Shown: positions 1 through 5,957 of the stretch, one piece after another
Layout: each line of letters opens with the position of its first letter
Numbering within the stretch: the stretch's first letter is position 1
Assembly: GCA_019421315.1 (NCBI GenBank)
Contig: JAHZFN010000044.1
Coordinates: 2,379 to 11,807 of the forward strand
DNA: 9,429 nucleotides
Direction: 5' to 3'
Source: Peptococcaceae bacterium
Lineage (GTDB): Bacteria > Bacillota > Dehalobacteriia > UBA4068 > UBA4997
The notes under the pieces: model-generated
Database searches by the model: none
Seen by the model: the letters and a program-made list of their open reading frames with translations, nothing else
Told to the model about the DNA's origin: nothing
Position numbers and translations under genes: made by a program

Positions 1-1149
1 GAGGGCTTGAAAAACGTTCATAATGATACCTGTTATCCCGCTTTGCTGGTTATCGGTCAGATGATGGATGCCCTGAAAAGCGGAAAATACGATATACACA
101 AGGTGGCGCTGCTGATTACGCAGACGGGCGGCGGCTGCCGAGCCTCCAACTATGCCTATCTTTTGCGCAAGGCTTTGGAGAAAAACGGCATGGATTTTAT
201 TCCTGTCATAACTTTGAATATTAACAGCATGGAAACCCACCCCGGTTTTGAATTTACCAAGGAAATTATTCTGAAAGCCATCATTTGCTGCATTTACGGC
301 GATTTGATGATGGGGCTTAAAAACCAGTGCCTGCCCTACGAGGTAAATCCCGGCGAAACCATGCGGGTTATTGATAATTTAACCCATAAGCTGGCGGAAA
401 CCTTCAAAACCAAGGAATACAAGCGGCTGAAAAAAAATATCGACATGATTGTCAAGGATATGAATTCCGTCGAGCGCAAGATCACCGATAAAATCAAGGT
501 GGGCATTGTGGGCGAAATTTACGTTAAATATGCTCCTTTGGGCAATAATCACCTGGAAGAGTATCTGCTGAGCGAGGGCGCCGAGCCTGTTTTAACGGGT
601 GTTCTGGACTTTTTGCTGTACGGCTTTACCAACAACTTGGTGGACGCCAAGCTCTACATAAAAGGCGATTTGAAAACCAAGGTTATTGACGTTATCTGCA
701 AATATATTATGCATTTGCAGAACAAGATGACGGCGAGCATTAAAAAACACAGCAATTTCCGTCCTCTTTCCACCTTTGCCGGTGTGCAGGAAGCCGCACG
801 GGGCATTATCAGCGACGGCGTGAAGATGGGCGAGGGCTGGCTTTTGACAGGTGAAATGGTGGAATTTATTCAGCACGGCATTAACAATATCATTACCACA
901 CAGCCCTTTGGCTGTCTGCCCAACCATATTGTTGCCAAGGGCATGATCAGGAACATCAAAAACAAGTATCCGGACGCCAACATCGTAGCCATCGACTACG
1001 ACCCCGGCGCCACCAGAACCAATCACGAAAACCGCATTAAGCTGATGTTGGCAAATGCGGCGGCACACAAGAAAAACAACGGTTCCAAAGCCGACAAAAT
1101 TGTTCTTGTGGACGGCAAACCCCAAACCGCCGAAAGCAACCCCGCATAG
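1..1149 (+). CDS. 2-hydroxyacyl-CoA dehydratase activase-type protein, C-terminal part (5' end outside window)
   Basis: The reading frame is open from the first base of the window, so the TTG at base 7 is not a credible start and the gene begins upstream. It ends at TAG 1147-1149. The residues resemble the C-terminal part of the very large (about 1400-residue) activase proteins that fuse an HgdC-type ATPase/[4Fe-4S] activator to dehydratase-like domains. The recognisable stretches are a TQTGGGCRASNY motif near bases 115-150, a QPFGCLPNHIVAKGMI motif near 901-950 and an AIDYDPGATRTNHENRIKLM stretch near 990-1050. Family knowledge: HgdC-type activators use ATP to inject an electron into 2-hydroxyacyl-CoA dehydratases of amino-acid fermentation, but the role of these giant fused proteins is not well established. 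The cysteines in GGGC and FGCLP could be cluster ligands (inference). No catalytic partner is visible. The family call is fairly sure; the substrate is unknown. Confidence 0.82.
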   Translation, partial: EGLKNVHNDTCYPALLVIGQMMDALKSGKYDIHKVALLITQTGGGCRASNYAYLLRKALEKNGMDFIPVITLNINSMETHPGFEFTKEIILKAIICCIYGDLMMGLKNQCLPYEVNPGETMRVIDNLTHKLAETFKTKEYKRLKKNIDMIVKDMNSVERKITDKIKVGIVGEIYVKYAPLGNNHLEEYLLSEGAEPVLTGVLDFLLYGFTNNLVDAKLYIKGDLKTKVIDVICKYIMHLQNKMTASIKKHSNFRPLSTFAGVQEAARGIISDGVKMGEGWLLTGEMVEFIQHGINNIITTQPFGCLPNHIVAKGMIRNIKNKYPDANIVAIDYDPGATRTNHENRIKLMLANAAAHKKNNGSKADKIVLVDGKPQTAESNPA

Positions 1150-1155
1150 AGGCAC

Positions 1156-1175
1156 AAATCGGCTTGCGATTTTTT
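1156..1175 (+). terminator. Weak hairpin with short T-run just after the first gene
   Basis: A 6-bp stem, AAATCG (1156-1161) with CGATTT (1167-1172), encloses a 5-nt loop and runs into T residues up to 1175. It starts 7 bases after the stop codon. It is A+T-rich and weak alone, and may only assist the much stronger terminator immediately downstream. Confidence 0.35.
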
Positions 1176-1184
1176 AGTAAAACC

Positions 1185-1221
1185 AAAACGGCAGACATTG
1201 CAAAATGTCTGCCGTTTTTTT
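1185..1221 (+). terminator. Strong Rho-independent terminator
   Basis: A perfect 12-bp stem, ACGGCAGACATT (1188-1199) with AATGTCTGCCGT (1204-1215), encloses the loop GCAA. An A-run precedes it and a T-run follows at 1215-1221. It closes the transcription unit of the activase-type gene. Confidence 0.92.
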
Positions 1222-1433
1222 GCGCCGCTATGTTTGAGATAAACGGCAGTTTTCCTATTGAACGTTATAAATTCCGCCTGCCGCCGAACCCGCCTTATAT
1301 TGGGAAATTGCCGCTAAGACTTGCATTTTTGATATTATAATAGTAAAATATACTTTATAATACCGTATTTGCTTGTAAGCTGGGATGTTTAAAGTTGCGG
1401 TAAATAATAGAATTTTATACAAAAGTTAAAAAG

Positions 1434-1480
1434 CGGTTTATATCGGTTTAATATTTGCACCGTATAATAATCGTATAATA
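1434..1480. repeat. Two adjacent pairs of short direct repeats with helical-turn spacing
   Basis: CGGTTTA occurs at 1434-1440 and 1444-1450, a period of 10. CGTATAATA occurs at 1461-1469 and 1472-1480, a period of 11. The second pair carries two TATAAT hexamers, so this is also the best place for a -10 element of the downstream gene, although no matching -35 is visible. The spacing near one DNA turn would suit a protein binding one face of the helix (inference). A+T richness makes chance repeats possible. Confidence 0.5.
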
Positions 1481-1517
1481 AAAGCAGATTGGTTTTTCTG
1501 CGGCAATTGAGTAAATT

Positions 1518-1542
1518 GATATTAAACAGCGATATTAAACAG
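1518..1542. repeat. Perfect 12-bp tandem direct repeat, period 13
   Basis: GATATTAAACAG is found at 1518-1529 and again at 1531-1542, separated by one C. It lies about 60 bp upstream of the membrane protein start. It could be a regulator binding site within the leader or a recent local duplication; the sequence does not decide. Confidence 0.75.
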
Positions 1543-1602
1543 TAAGTTATTAAAAAAATCATTAAAAGAAAGATAGTGAATAAAAAAGGTTAGGTATAGA
1601 AG

Positions 1603-2781
1603 ATGAAAATTAAAACTTTGAGAGAGCGGCAGCGGCAAAAAGCCGCCAGAGCCGAACGCCGCCTGGAAAGACAAAGAGAAAAGGAAGCAAGACATAACTG
1701 GGACAGCGGCTACGAACCCGAAGAAGGCGATATTGCCGACGGTGAGGCGGATAATGCCGAAAGCGAAGCGGCGGCAGAACCGCAGCCGCAGAAAACCCTC
1801 GAACAGGTTGAAGAACATTTGAAGCTGGATGAAACCATTGCCGCAATGGAAAACATTGCGGAAAAATTCGGTTTGCAGCCCGAAGTCGCAGAACCTTCTG
1901 CCGAAGATGAAGAAAACACGGCGGCGGAAAATGATGCTGAACAGTCGGCGGAGGATAATATAGTTGAACTTTCGGCTTTCGACCATTTTCGCAAAAGCCG
2001 CCAAAAGGACGGTTATCAAAGCCGAGATAACGGCAAATTGTTCAAATACAATAATTTAAGTCTGATACTGCGGTTTGTGATTTTTGTAATTCTTTTGGTT
2101 GTTGCCATAACCAAACATGATGCTTTGGTGGCGGCTGTTTACGCCAGACCGTGGATCGGCTTTAACTGGCTGTTGGTTTTGTGGATTGTGGCTTTGCTGG
2201 CTGTTTTGTCTCGCTTTGTGCCCGGTTTGGTGAAAAATCCCGGCTGTCAAAAGCAGTTTATGCGGAATTTTGTGCCCGCTCCCAATTTTGACGAAGCCAA
2301 TATGCAGATTAAAAAGACCATTAAACACGCCAACCGAGGCGCTTGGAAAGTGGCGGGGGTTTGGGTTTTGCTGAACGCCGTTTTTGCCGCTTTGTACATA
2401 AGCGGCGTTGTGGACGAGGCGTTTATGATTTTGCTTTCTGTTGTTTACTCTGTGGGCGATGTAATCTGCGTTTTGTATTACTGCCCGTTTAGGCATTTGC
2501 TGATGAAAAACCGCTGCTGCATGACCTGCCGTATTTATAACTGGGATTATCTGATGATGTTCACACCGCTGATTTTCATCAAATCCTGGTTTACATGGAG
2601 CTTGGTGGCTGTGGCTTTGATTCTGTTTATTCGCTGGGAATATGTTTACAATCGCCATCCCGAATGGTTCTTTGGAGCAACCAATTCCCGCCTGCGCTGT
2701 GTCAACTGCGATTCCAAGCTTTGCCGCGCCAAATATCCCGCAACCCCAACTGCCAAAAAGCTTTTTGACAGAGAAAAATAA
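1603..2781 (+). CDS. Membrane protein of unknown function with charged N-terminal half and two cysteine clusters
   Basis: The 392-residue product belongs to no family I can name. Residues 1-30 are rich in Arg, Lys, Glu and Gln and probably helical. Residues 35-120 are strongly acidic and Ala/Glu-rich, likely disordered or coiled. Hydrophobic segments follow at about 151-171, 184-204, 248-268, 273-293 and 316-345, the last long enough for a two-pass hairpin. Cysteines fall in two groups: C305, C306 and C309 (CCMTC) in a basic loop after the fourth segment, and C366, C369 and C374 (CVNCDSKLC) near the C-terminus. If the N-terminus is cytoplasmic and the last segment is a hairpin, both groups face the cytoplasm and could share a zinc or Fe-S site (inference). 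The start has only a weak TTAGG-type ribosome site at 1590-1594, but the next in-frame Met is residue 82. The gene stands alone between terminators. Reality as a gene is near certain. Confidence 0.85.
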   Translation: MKIKTLRERQRQKAARAERRLERQREKEARHNWDSGYEPEEGDIADGEADNAESEAAAEPQPQKTLEQVEEHLKLDETIAAMENIAEKFGLQPEVAEPSAEDEENTAAENDAEQSAEDNIVELSAFDHFRKSRQKDGYQSRDNGKLFKYNNLSLILRFVIFVILLVVAITKHDALVAAVYARPWIGFNWLLVLWIVALLAVLSRFVPGLVKNPGCQKQFMRNFVPAPNFDEANMQIKKTIKHANRGAWKVAGVWVLLNAVFAALYISGVVDEAFMILLSVVYSVGDVICVLYYCPFRHLLMKNRCCMTCRIYNWDYLMMFTPLIFIKSWFTWSLVAVALILFIRWEYVYNRHPEWFFGATNSRLRCVNCDSKLCRAKYPATPTAKKLFDREK

Positions 2782-2817
2782 AAAAATTAATATTGTTTTC
2801 AAAACGAAATATTATAA

Positions 2818-2856
2818 AATGCCGTTCATTGTTTTTGCAGTGAACGGCTGTTTTGT
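2818..2856 (+). terminator. Rho-independent terminator of the membrane protein gene
   Basis: GCCGTTCA (2821-2828) pairs with TGAACGGC (2841-2848). The stem extends inward by a T-G wobble and two further pairs to a loop of about 6 nt. It is followed by TGTTTTGTTT and lies about 40 bp after the stop codon. Confidence 0.85.
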
Positions 2857-2879
2857 TTGTCGAATATTTTGCAAACCAA

Positions 2880-2909
2880 GGTATAAAATCACAGTTTTGA
2901 CAAACACTA
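2880..2909 (+). promoter_or_regulatory. Possible sigma-G-like promoter of spoVT
   Basis: GGTATA (2880-2885) and AACACTA (2903-2909) are separated by 17 bp. They resemble the B. subtilis sigma-G pattern (TGAATA-like -35, CATACTA-like -10), with five of seven -10 bases matching. spoVT of B. subtilis is transcribed by sigma-G, which is why I looked for it. The match is imperfect. A TTGACA at 2897-2902 has no usable -10 at normal spacing. Confidence 0.25.
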
Positions 2910-2988
2910 ACAACATCAAACGGACTGCCTGTTTAATAATGGGTTTGGAAATAAATCAAAGAAAACTGATATAAGGAGAAAAACGTTT

Positions 2989-3525
2989 ATGAAAGCAACC
3001 GGAATTGTAAGAAGAATAGACGATCTCGGCAGAGTTGTAATTCCCAAGGAAATCCGCCGCACCATGCGTATCAGAGAGGGTGAGCCTTTGGAAATTTTTG
3101 TCGACAAAGACGGCGAGGTTATTTTAAAAAAATATTCCCCCATGAGCGAACTGGGTGATTTTTCCAAGGAATATGCCGAAGCGATGAATCAGACTATTGG
3201 GCACGTTGTCTGCATTTCCGACCGAGATGTGATGATTGCCGTCAGCGGCGGCCTGAAAAAAGAGTTGATGGGAAAATCTGTCGGGGATGACATTGAACAA
3301 GCTATGGAAAACCGCAAAGCTTTGGGCAGCAACCGCCATGTTCTTGTTAAAGACCAAAACAGCGAAGCGATGGGCGACAGCATTATCGCCCCCATTGTTT
3401 CCCAGGGTGACCCCATCGGCTCTGTGGTTATCTGCGCCAAGGACAGTGCTGATAAGCTGGGCGAGGTGGAACAAAAGCTGGCGGAAACCGCAGCTAATTT
3501 TTTGGCAAAGCAAATGGAGCAGTAA
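2989..3525 (+). CDS. spoVT: Stage V sporulation protein T, AbrB-type transcription regulator
   Basis: The 178-residue product has the usual SpoVT length and two-domain layout. Residues 1-50 are an AbrB/MazE-type swapped-hairpin DNA-binding domain, seen as GIVRRIDDLGRVVIPKEIRR, then REGEPLEIF and a DGEVILKKY strand. Residues 55-178 match the GAF-like C-terminal domain. Family knowledge: SpoVT is a tetrameric regulator active in the forespore after engulfment. It adjusts sigma-G-dependent genes and affects coat/cortex formation and germination. The start is supported by AAGGAG at 2973-2978, 10 bases upstream of the ATG. The gene is a single-gene unit with its own terminator. The sporulation neighbours sometimes found beside spoVT (mfd, spoVB/murJ-type, mazG) are absent on both sides. 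Several non-sporulating Bacillota keep spoVT-like genes, so sporulation is likely but not proven. Confidence 0.95.
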   Translation: MKATGIVRRIDDLGRVVIPKEIRRTMRIREGEPLEIFVDKDGEVILKKYSPMSELGDFSKEYAEAMNQTIGHVVCISDRDVMIAVSGGLKKELMGKSVGDDIEQAMENRKALGSNRHVLVKDQNSEAMGDSIIAPIVSQGDPIGSVVICAKDSADKLGEVEQKLAETAANFLAKQMEQ

Positions 3526-3547
3526 CAACAAAATCCTGAGATTTAAT

Positions 3548-3602
3548 AAAAAAGCATTGCGAGCATATCGCCTGTTACGGCGGCTGCGGCAATGCTTTTT
3601 TT
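3548..3602 (+). terminator. Rho-independent terminator of spoVT, with an inner hairpin
   Basis: AGCATTGC (3553-3560) pairs with GCAATGCT (3589-3596), flanked by an A-run upstream and a T-run to 3602. Inside the stem, CGCC (3569-3572) pairs with GGCG (3579-3582), giving a two-tier structure. The stem starts 27 bp after the spoVT stop. Confidence 0.85.
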
Positions 3603-3679
3603 GCGGTTAAAACAGACTGTCAAAAAAATCAACAATAAATTTAAAAAAATGCAATAAATTTAAAAATGAAAAAAAACTG

Positions 3680-3708
3680 TTGACAAAATGGGCGTATTAA
3701 TGTATTAT
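3680..3708 (+). promoter_or_regulatory. Near-consensus housekeeping promoter of the GntR-ABC operon
   Basis: A perfect -35 TTGACA (3680-3685) is separated by exactly 17 bp from TATTAT (3703-3708), which differs from the consensus -10 at one base. Transcription should start near 3715, leaving a leader of about 210 nt before the first gene. The -10 lies inside the left arm of an inverted repeat, so a bound repressor would block polymerase. Confidence 0.85.
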
Positions 3709-3736
3709 TGTATTAAGCCCTTGGTACAATAATACA
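3701..3736. promoter_or_regulatory. Perfect 12-bp inverted repeat, likely operator of the GntR regulator
   Basis: TGTATTATTGTA (3701-3712) and its exact reverse complement TACAATAATACA (3725-3736) are separated by 12 bp. The left arm covers the -10 and the right arm lies just past the expected transcription start. The centres of the two arms are 24 bp apart. Long dyads with GT...AC ends are typical of the YtrA subfamily of GntR repressors, which usually control their own operon. Assignment to the regulator encoded at 3925 is inference from position. As RNA it would only be partly transcribed, so a DNA site is more likely than a hairpin. Confidence 0.75.
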
Positions 3737-3742
3737 ACAGTA

Positions 3743-3784
3743 CAATTCAAAATGATTTTTGTGTGTTAGTGTATATTTGAATTG
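3743..3784 (+). other. Stem-loop in the operon leader
   Basis: CAATTCAAA (3743-3751) is the exact reverse complement of TTTGAATTG (3776-3784), with a 24-nt loop between. It lies in the expected transcript. The stem is A+T-rich and modest in strength, and no T-run follows, so it is not a terminator. Confidence 0.45.
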
Positions 3785-3794
3785 AGCCGCAAGC

Positions 3795-3811
3795 CTGCAA
3801 TAATTTTGCAG
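3795..3811 (+). other. Small hairpin in the operon leader
   Basis: CTGCAA (3795-3800) pairs with TTGCAG (3806-3811) across a 5-nt loop. It lies 11 bases after the larger stem-loop. There is no T-run. It may be structural or chance. Confidence 0.35.
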
Positions 3812-3855
3812 ATGTGTATAGTTGTGTGAGTAAAAATTTTTAAACTTTTTAAACC

Positions 3856-3865
3856 GTATTATTGT
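3856..3865 (+). repeat. Third copy of the operator half-site in the leader
   Basis: GTATTATTGT is identical to ten bases of the left operator arm (3702-3711) and, inverted, to the right arm (3726-3735). It lies about 145 bp downstream of the promoter and 60 bp upstream of the first start codon. No inverted partner is beside it. It could be an auxiliary site for a repressor loop or roadblock (inference). Confidence 0.5.
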
Positions 3866-3924
3866 GAAAGTGCAGAGAAACGGAAAATTATGGCGTATGC
3901 AGAAAAAAGAAAGGCGAGGTTGTT

Positions 3925-4314
3925 TTGGTATGGAATATTGAATCCGACAGGCCTGTTTATGTGCAGCTGGTTGAGCAGATAAAAAGGAAGATTATTGCCG
4001 GTGAATATAAACCCGGCGATAAAATGCCGTCTGTCCGCGAATTGGCGGCGGAGGCTGCCGTTAATCCCAACACAATGCAAAAGGCTTTGGCAGAGCTGGA
4101 AAGGATAGGTCTTATGTACAGTCAGAGAACAAGCGGCAGATTTATTACCGACGATGAGAATTTAATCGGTAAGCTGAAGAAAGAAGTCGCCTTGGAACAA
4201 ATTGATACCTTTATCGGCAATATGGCGGCGATGGGTATTGACAAAAAGGAAATTTTGGAGCTTTTTAAAGCCAGAATAGAACAGATAGAGCTGAAGCAGA
4301 CAAAAATGAAATAA
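3925..4314 (+). CDS. GntR-family (YtrA subfamily) transcriptional repressor
   Basis: The 129-residue product begins with WNIESDRPVYVQLVEQIKRK, the standard opening of YtrA-type GntR regulators. The winged helix-turn-helix runs to about residue 75: GEYKPGDKMPSVRELA, then NPNTMQKALAELERIGL, then a wing ending near GRFIT. The C-terminal part (about 80-129) is a short helical dimerisation region, with none of the larger ligand domains of the FadR or HutC subfamilies. Family knowledge: these proteins repress neighbouring ABC transporter genes and are often relieved by cell-wall-active antibiotics or other stress. The start is TTG at 3925, chosen because AAGGCGAGG (3911-3919) lies 5 bases upstream and the encoded N-terminus matches the family; the ATG at 3930 is out of frame. 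It is first in an operon, 28 bp before the ATPase gene, behind a promoter carrying a perfect dyad. Confidence 0.92.
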   Translation: MVWNIESDRPVYVQLVEQIKRKIIAGEYKPGDKMPSVRELAAEAAVNPNTMQKALAELERIGLMYSQRTSGRFITDDENLIGKLKKEVALEQIDTFIGNMAAMGIDKKEILELFKARIEQIELKQTKMK

Positions 4315-4342
4315 ACAGACGAATAAGAGGAGATGTAGTGTT

Positions 4343-5011
4343 ATGGTTGAAAAGAAATTTATTCTTGAATGTCGGGGATTAAAAAAGTTTTACGGCAACG
4401 CCTGTGCGCTGAAGTATATTGATCTCAGCCTGGAAAAAGGCAAAATTATCGGTTTGCTGGGACCCAACGGCAGCGGCAAAACCACGCTGATTAAGCTTGC
4501 CAACGGTTTGCTGACACCGAGCGAGGGCAAAATTTTGGTGGACGGCATGGAGCCGGGGGTTGAAACCAAAAAGATAGTTTCGTATCTGCCCGATAAAAAT
4601 CATTTGAACAACTGGATGAAAGTTTGTGATTTGGTTGAGTTTTTCAATGATATGTACGAAAATTTCAACAAAGAAAAAGCCTTGGCTATGCTGCAAAAAT
4701 TAAATATCGCCTTGGACGCCAGACTGAAAACACTTTCCAAAGGCAACAAGGAAAAGGTGCAGCTGATTCTTGTGATGAGCCGCAACGCCGACCTTTATAT
4801 TTTGGATGAACCAATTGCCGGTGTTGACCCTGCGGCACGGGATTATGTGCTCAGTACCATTATCAACAATTACAACACGGAAGGCACAATTTTGATTGCA
4901 ACGCATTTAATTGCCGATATTGAAAATATTTTGGACGAAGTTATTTTCATCAGTCAGGGCGAAATCGTTTTGCAGTCCACAGTTGACGAAATCAGAGAAG
5001 AAATCCGTTGA
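4343..5011 (+). CDS. ABC transporter ATP-binding protein (YtrB/BcrA-like)
   Basis: The 222-residue ATPase has the length of a single nucleotide-binding subunit. Walker A is GPNGSGKTT (residues 40-48). Walker B is LYILDEP (151-157), with catalytic E156, followed by the D-loop GVDPAAR (160-166). The switch histidine is H188 in IATHL. The signature motif reads LSKGNKEKV (131-139) rather than LSGGQ, and the Q-loop region reads SYLPDKNHL (80-88) with no glutamine. Both variants, to my knowledge, recur in small ABC transporters next to YtrA-type regulators. It should pair with the membrane protein encoded 24 bp downstream. A ribosome site AAGAGGAG (4325-4332) lies 10 bases before the ATG. The transported substrate cannot be told from sequence; export or antibiotic/peptide defence is the common family theme. 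Confidence 0.93.
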   Translation: MVEKKFILECRGLKKFYGNACALKYIDLSLEKGKIIGLLGPNGSGKTTLIKLANGLLTPSEGKILVDGMEPGVETKKIVSYLPDKNHLNNWMKVCDLVEFFNDMYENFNKEKALAMLQKLNIALDARLKTLSKGNKEKVQLILVMSRNADLYILDEPIAGVDPAARDYVLSTIINNYNTEGTILIATHLIADIENILDEVIFISQGEIVLQSTVDEIREEIR

Positions 5012-5035
5012 CGGATTGTTCAGGGAGGTATTCAA

Positions 5036-5821
5036 ATGTTAGGAAAACTTATTAAATACGAATTTAGGGCAACCTCCAGAATTTTTTTGCCGATGATTGC
5101 GGCTTTGCTGATAATTGCCGTTGTCAATGCGTTTTGTTATCCCTTTGGCGGTAATTACCAGCTGCCCAAGCTCATTGCCATGTTTTTGTATGTGGCAGCC
5201 ATTGTCAGCGTGGCTGTTTTGGCGCTGCTTGTAACCATCAGGCGTTTTTATTGCAGTCTGCTGTCAGACGAGGGTTATTTGATGATGACACTGCCCGCTT
5301 CTGCCGACGCTCATATCTGGAGCAAAGCTATTACCGCCGTCGTTTGGGTTGCGGCAAGTTTCCTTGTCAGCCTTTTTTCCATGTTCATCATCTTTTTGAA
5401 CGTCTCCGACTTAAGTTCGCTTGTTTTGGAAATTTCCGACGGTATCAGTGAAATAAGCGGCGTTATGGGTATCCACGTTTGGCTTTTGGCGGCTTTGTGG
5501 CTTGTGATTCTGATTGTTGATTTGTTCAGTCAGCTGATGGTGATTTATATGTGCATAACCATCGGACATCAAATGCCCAAGCACCCAATCGTCGGCGGCG
5601 TCGGCGCTTATATAGGCTATGCTGTGCTTTGCCAGATTATCGGCAGCGGCTTTATGTATTTTTCTTATCATGTGGGCTTGGCGGAATGGTTTTCCTCTCT
5701 AGGCGGCATGGAGGCAGGATATATTTTCTCTTTCGCCTGTTTGAGCATTGTAGCTGTTGTTTTGGCGGTAACCTACCTTGTAACCCGCCGCTTGCTGAAA
5801 TATCACTTGAATTTGGAATAA
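5036..5821 (+). CDS. ABC-2-like transporter permease subunit
   Basis: The 261-residue product is an integral membrane protein with about six hydrophobic segments, near residues 17-37, 46-70, 98-121, 146-175, 185-206 and 228-250. The opening MLGKLIKYEFRATSR and the RFYCSLLSDEGYLMMTLPAS stretch (about 70-90) before the third segment are typical of permeases paired with YtrA-regulated ATPases in Bacillota. The soluble loop 122-145 is probably extracytoplasmic. It is the only permease in the operon, so the transporter is presumably two ATPases plus a permease dimer (inference). A strong ribosome site GGGAGG (5023-5028) lies 7 bases before the ATG. It is the last gene, ended by a terminator about 55 bp downstream. 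No substrate can be assigned. Confidence 0.9.
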   Translation: MLGKLIKYEFRATSRIFLPMIAALLIIAVVNAFCYPFGGNYQLPKLIAMFLYVAAIVSVAVLALLVTIRRFYCSLLSDEGYLMMTLPASADAHIWSKAITAVVWVAASFLVSLFSMFIIFLNVSDLSSLVLEISDGISEISGVMGIHVWLLAALWLVILIVDLFSQLMVIYMCITIGHQMPKHPIVGGVGAYIGYAVLCQIIGSGFMYFSYHVGLAEWFSSLGGMEAGYIFSFACLSIVAVVLAVTYLVTRRLLKYHLNLE

Positions 5822-5877
5822 ATTCAAAATAACCGAAAATCAAATGAAAAAATAACTTAAATATTACCATTACCCCG

Positions 5878-5917
5878 AAAAACCGCTTTTTTGATTTTGC
5901 AGGAAAGCGGTTTTTTT
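5878..5917 (+). terminator. Rho-independent terminator of the ABC operon
   Basis: AAAAACCGCTTT (5878-5889) pairs with AAAGCGGTTTTT (5904-5915), enclosing a 14-nt loop, with the T-run reaching 5917. The A-run before the stem could let it act for the opposite strand as well, although no gene is seen there. Confidence 0.9.
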
Positions 5918-5957
5918 ATTATATGAATTATATATGAATTGTCGGGAGTATTGAATG

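Larger units (their letters stand above)
1222..1602. other. A+T-rich intergenic region with short tandem repeats; no gene seen
   Basis: This 381-bp gap separates a terminator from the membrane protein gene. No reading frame with a ribosome binding site was found. It contains several TATAAT-like hexamers (1356-1361, 1463-1468, 1474-1479), none with a good -35 at 16-18 bp, so the promoter of the downstream gene could not be fixed. The second half contains three sets of short direct repeats, listed separately. The long distance to the next start allows an untranslated leader of 100 nt or more. Confidence 0.6.

Noticed and set aside
592..1155. 187-codon open frame on the minus strand
   Set aside because: It lies wholly opposite the activase-type gene and its product looks like no family; a shadow of the real gene.
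2642..2974. 110-codon open frame overlapping the end of the membrane protein gene
   Set aside because: It runs through the real gene's 3' end and across its terminator, has no ribosome site and gives an unconvincing protein.
3701..3736. Reading the 12-bp inverted repeat as a transcription terminator or attenuator
   Set aside because: It overlaps the -10, has no T-run after it, and is only partly transcribed.
3890..3982. Small open frames (ATG 3890 and ATG 3897) overlapping the GntR start, as possible leader peptides
   Set aside because: Neither has a convincing ribosome site, and the encoded peptides show no regulatory amino-acid run.
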